From NCBI GenBank assembly GCA_034509425.1, contig JAVTVJ010000570.1, forward strand, positions 744,001 through 808,000: a stretch of DNA of 64,000 bases, written 5' to 3'. The notes beneath the pieces were generated by a model. It ran no database searches, was not told where the DNA came from, and saw nothing but the letters and a program-made list of their open reading frames with translations. Made by a program: the position numbers and the translations under genes. Every line of letters starts with the position of its first letter. Within the stretch, counting starts at the first letter, position 1. Shown in pieces: positions 62,081 through 64,000 of this stretch. Source of the stretch: Eopsaltria australis. Lineage: Eukaryota > Chordata > Aves > Passeriformes > Petroicidae.

Positions 62081-64000
62081 GGCTCGCAAAATTTTCTGCA
62101 TTTTTGTTCATTTGGAGTTTATACCAGTCTATGCCATGACCAATGTGCAACTTAACCTTTCAAGTTGGGTGCTTCAGTTTTCCCTTTGATTTCTGCTGAC
62201 ATAAAAGGCATTAAGTGTCTGATTTCAAAGAACAGCCAGTGTGGATATTTGTTGTTCAGCATGGTGGTCTTTGCTTAAATGGGCTGCTTCTTTTGTGTTT
62301 CTATTTTTTCTGTTGTTGACTTTCTCTATAAAAATTCTATTCTGAGCCTCCCTGTCTCACCATTCACCCCTGCAAAAAAATTATACAGCCCTGTATAAAA
62401 TATTCTGGTAGCAAAGTGTAATATATCCCTAGAATATTTTCCATTTCTGTAAAAATGTAAGATCACAGTGTTTCCAAAATTATTTGCAGTCACATCAAGC
62501 ACCATTTTGAGAAATTACCAATAATTAAGACATTACAGTTGCACCAGCAATTCCACTCTCAAACTTCAGAGGAAATGGAAAACACATAAGAAGGTTAATT
62601 TCCTTTCTGAATTTTACACCAGGGACTACCTCTGTAGAAATTAAAACTGCCTCAGTTATTCTCCAGTCAAATTCAATTATATTTCTACCATGGTGATTTT
62701 CTTCTGTATTTATCATCCTCGTATTAATTGCATTTAGGGTGTACATTTTTAAAATATTGTTCCCTTGAGCAAAGCAAGGAGGGAAAAGGCAGAAGCAACT
62801 TGTTTGAGGTACAAAGCAACTCCTCAGAGTGCTGTGGGCAGGAGCTGTCACTGCTTCACACGCTGGGCCAGCTGCTCCAAATTAATGCAGCACTCCCAAA
62901 CTTAATAGAGATGTATTAATTTATGCTGATTGAGAATCTGGGACAGATTTTTGGATCACCAAACACGCAACAAGAAGAGACTCCTCTGCAGGAATTCTGG
63001 ATGGAAGGCTCTGGCCTGTGCTCAGGCTGAGTGGGGCTCATGGATTATAAATAGGATTCCTCACGGCTCCCTTCCACAAAAACAGAGATAAAGCACACCC
63101 AGAGCGCAACCTGCAGCAAGTGCTGGGGTCACAGCTTGGAAATGACATCATGGTGCTGCACAGCAAGCAGAGTGTGTTTAGTCAGAGCTCCATCCCCAAG
63201 ATGACATCATCCCCAAGAGACAGCCCACGGTGCACAGAGGCTCCTGTGGCACCACTGGAGATCCAGGGCATATTCCTGATGCTGTTGGTGCCTGTTTTCC
63301 CAGCACACACACTCAGCCCTGTGTTGGGAAGCTGGCAGCAGTGTGCACTCACCCACACTCACACTTTGAGTGGACAATGCCACTCGTCCTCACTGCAAAT
63401 TTCTGAGAAGCTTATGCTGAGGGATACGAGCTTTTCACAGTTCTCACCAGAAAAACACCACAGTGCCATGAAATCCCACAGATCTTGTGGAAAAGGAGCA
63501 GGCAGGACTTCCAGAAAACCTGAAGATGGGGCAAAACTTTTCCCAGCTCATCCCACTCGTGAGCACACATTCCATCACTGAGGAAGCACAGCAGGACCCA
63601 GAACACTTCACTGGAGACTCTGGAGGCTGCTGCAGTGCAAAGAGTTTGGCAAAACCTTCTCTTCCCCATCCCACCTGGGTGCCCAGCACAGCCATTCCCC
63701 AGCTGTGACAGGTTCCTGCTGGCCTTGCACCTGCAGCTGCAGCTCCTCCTGCCTGCTGCTGGCTCTGGAAGCAACAGGAAAAACAGGTCTGGCCAGAGCA
63801 CAGCTGAACTGTGCACAACAGGCTCAGGCTTTTGGCACGGGGGCAAAGTGACACCACAGGACTCCAGCAGGATTTGAAAGCCCTGTTTGGTGCTGCCTGT
63901 ATTTGTAGAAGTATTGGCAGGTTTCAGCAGAGAAAACAAAAGGGAAAAAAAAAAAAAGAGTAAAAAATGCTGTGGACAGCAAAGGCCAGGATTCCATGTC
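62081..64000. other. Noncoding stretch, GC-richer toward the right end
   Basis: 62081-62950 is AT-rich. From about 63000 the DNA is GC-richer and has open frames of 153 aa plus (63120-63581) and 175 and 137 aa minus (63412-63939, 63444-63857) with no recognisable domain. ATGACATCAT, a CRE-variant-like site, occurs at 63142-63151 and 63201-63210. An A run lies at about 63945-63957. Confidence 0.5.

Noticed and set aside
61887..62189. Lys/Pro-rich plus-strand frames and a Phe/Gly-rich minus-strand frame
   Set aside because: They follow from the A/C-rich low-complexity tract; all three plus frames are open for the same reason.
63120..63939. Open frames of 153, 175 and 137 aa at the right end
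   Set aside because: They overlap on opposite strands in a GC-richer patch and have no family motif. Stops are simply rarer there.
1..64000. CRISPR array, operon, toxin, phage or other prokaryotic-style system
   Set aside because: No regularly spaced direct repeats with unique spacers, no ribosome-binding-site-led gene runs, and the CR1 relics indicate a bird genome.

Overview
This window looks like bird nuclear DNA from a gene-poor region or the inside of a very large intron. Four dispersed blocks match the 3' half of the avian CR1 LINE family. Repeats are sparse, the sequence is AT-leaning and CpG-poor, and no bacterial-style gene packing, operon, rRNA, tRNA or CRISPR array is visible. A songbird or other neognath bird is the best guess. 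That rests on my memory of CR1 3' ends, not on a database search.

I find no intact protein-coding gene. The longest open frames (221 aa at 16195-16860 minus and 195 aa at 43481-44068 minus) show no family motif and are treated as chance. The one clear trace of a protein family is a decayed C2H2 zinc-finger segment at about 10540-10722 plus. It has one nearly complete finger, a canonical-length linker, a frameshifted preceding finger and a stop just after the last finger.

Layout: 1-6 kb is AT-rich with a short 3-copy tandem repeat (1125-1244) and an old CR1 piece (3468-3880). A CR1 copy at 6041-6660 is interrupted by a 7-copy, 26-bp minisatellite (6262-6442). 7.7-7.8 kb holds a compact palindromic cluster of forkhead/SOX/homeodomain-like sites. 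10.5-12.7 kb holds the zinc-finger relic, a GC-rich patch, a CTCF-like site and two abutting hairpins (12577-12626). 15-20 kb has homopolymer tracts. CR1 pieces lie at 20295-20428 and 31139-31515. 36-50 kb is AT-rich with microsatellites, a T-tract cluster (42423-42880), a facing (GT)/(CA) pair and a CAG/CTG inverted repeat. A compositionally distinct CpG-containing block at 52618-52925 may be the remnant of an endogenous retroviral 5' end. 54.7-55.3 kb has G-quadruplex and polypurine motifs. 58 kb has RFX-like and paired-homeodomain-like sites. 62 kb has an A/C-rich low-complexity tract.

The recognised pieces do not form a pathway. They are transposon relics, simple repeats and possible regulatory DNA. 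No new biological system can be claimed from the sequence alone. The best leads are the zinc-finger relic, the hairpin pair, the CpG-containing block and the forkhead/SOX palindrome.
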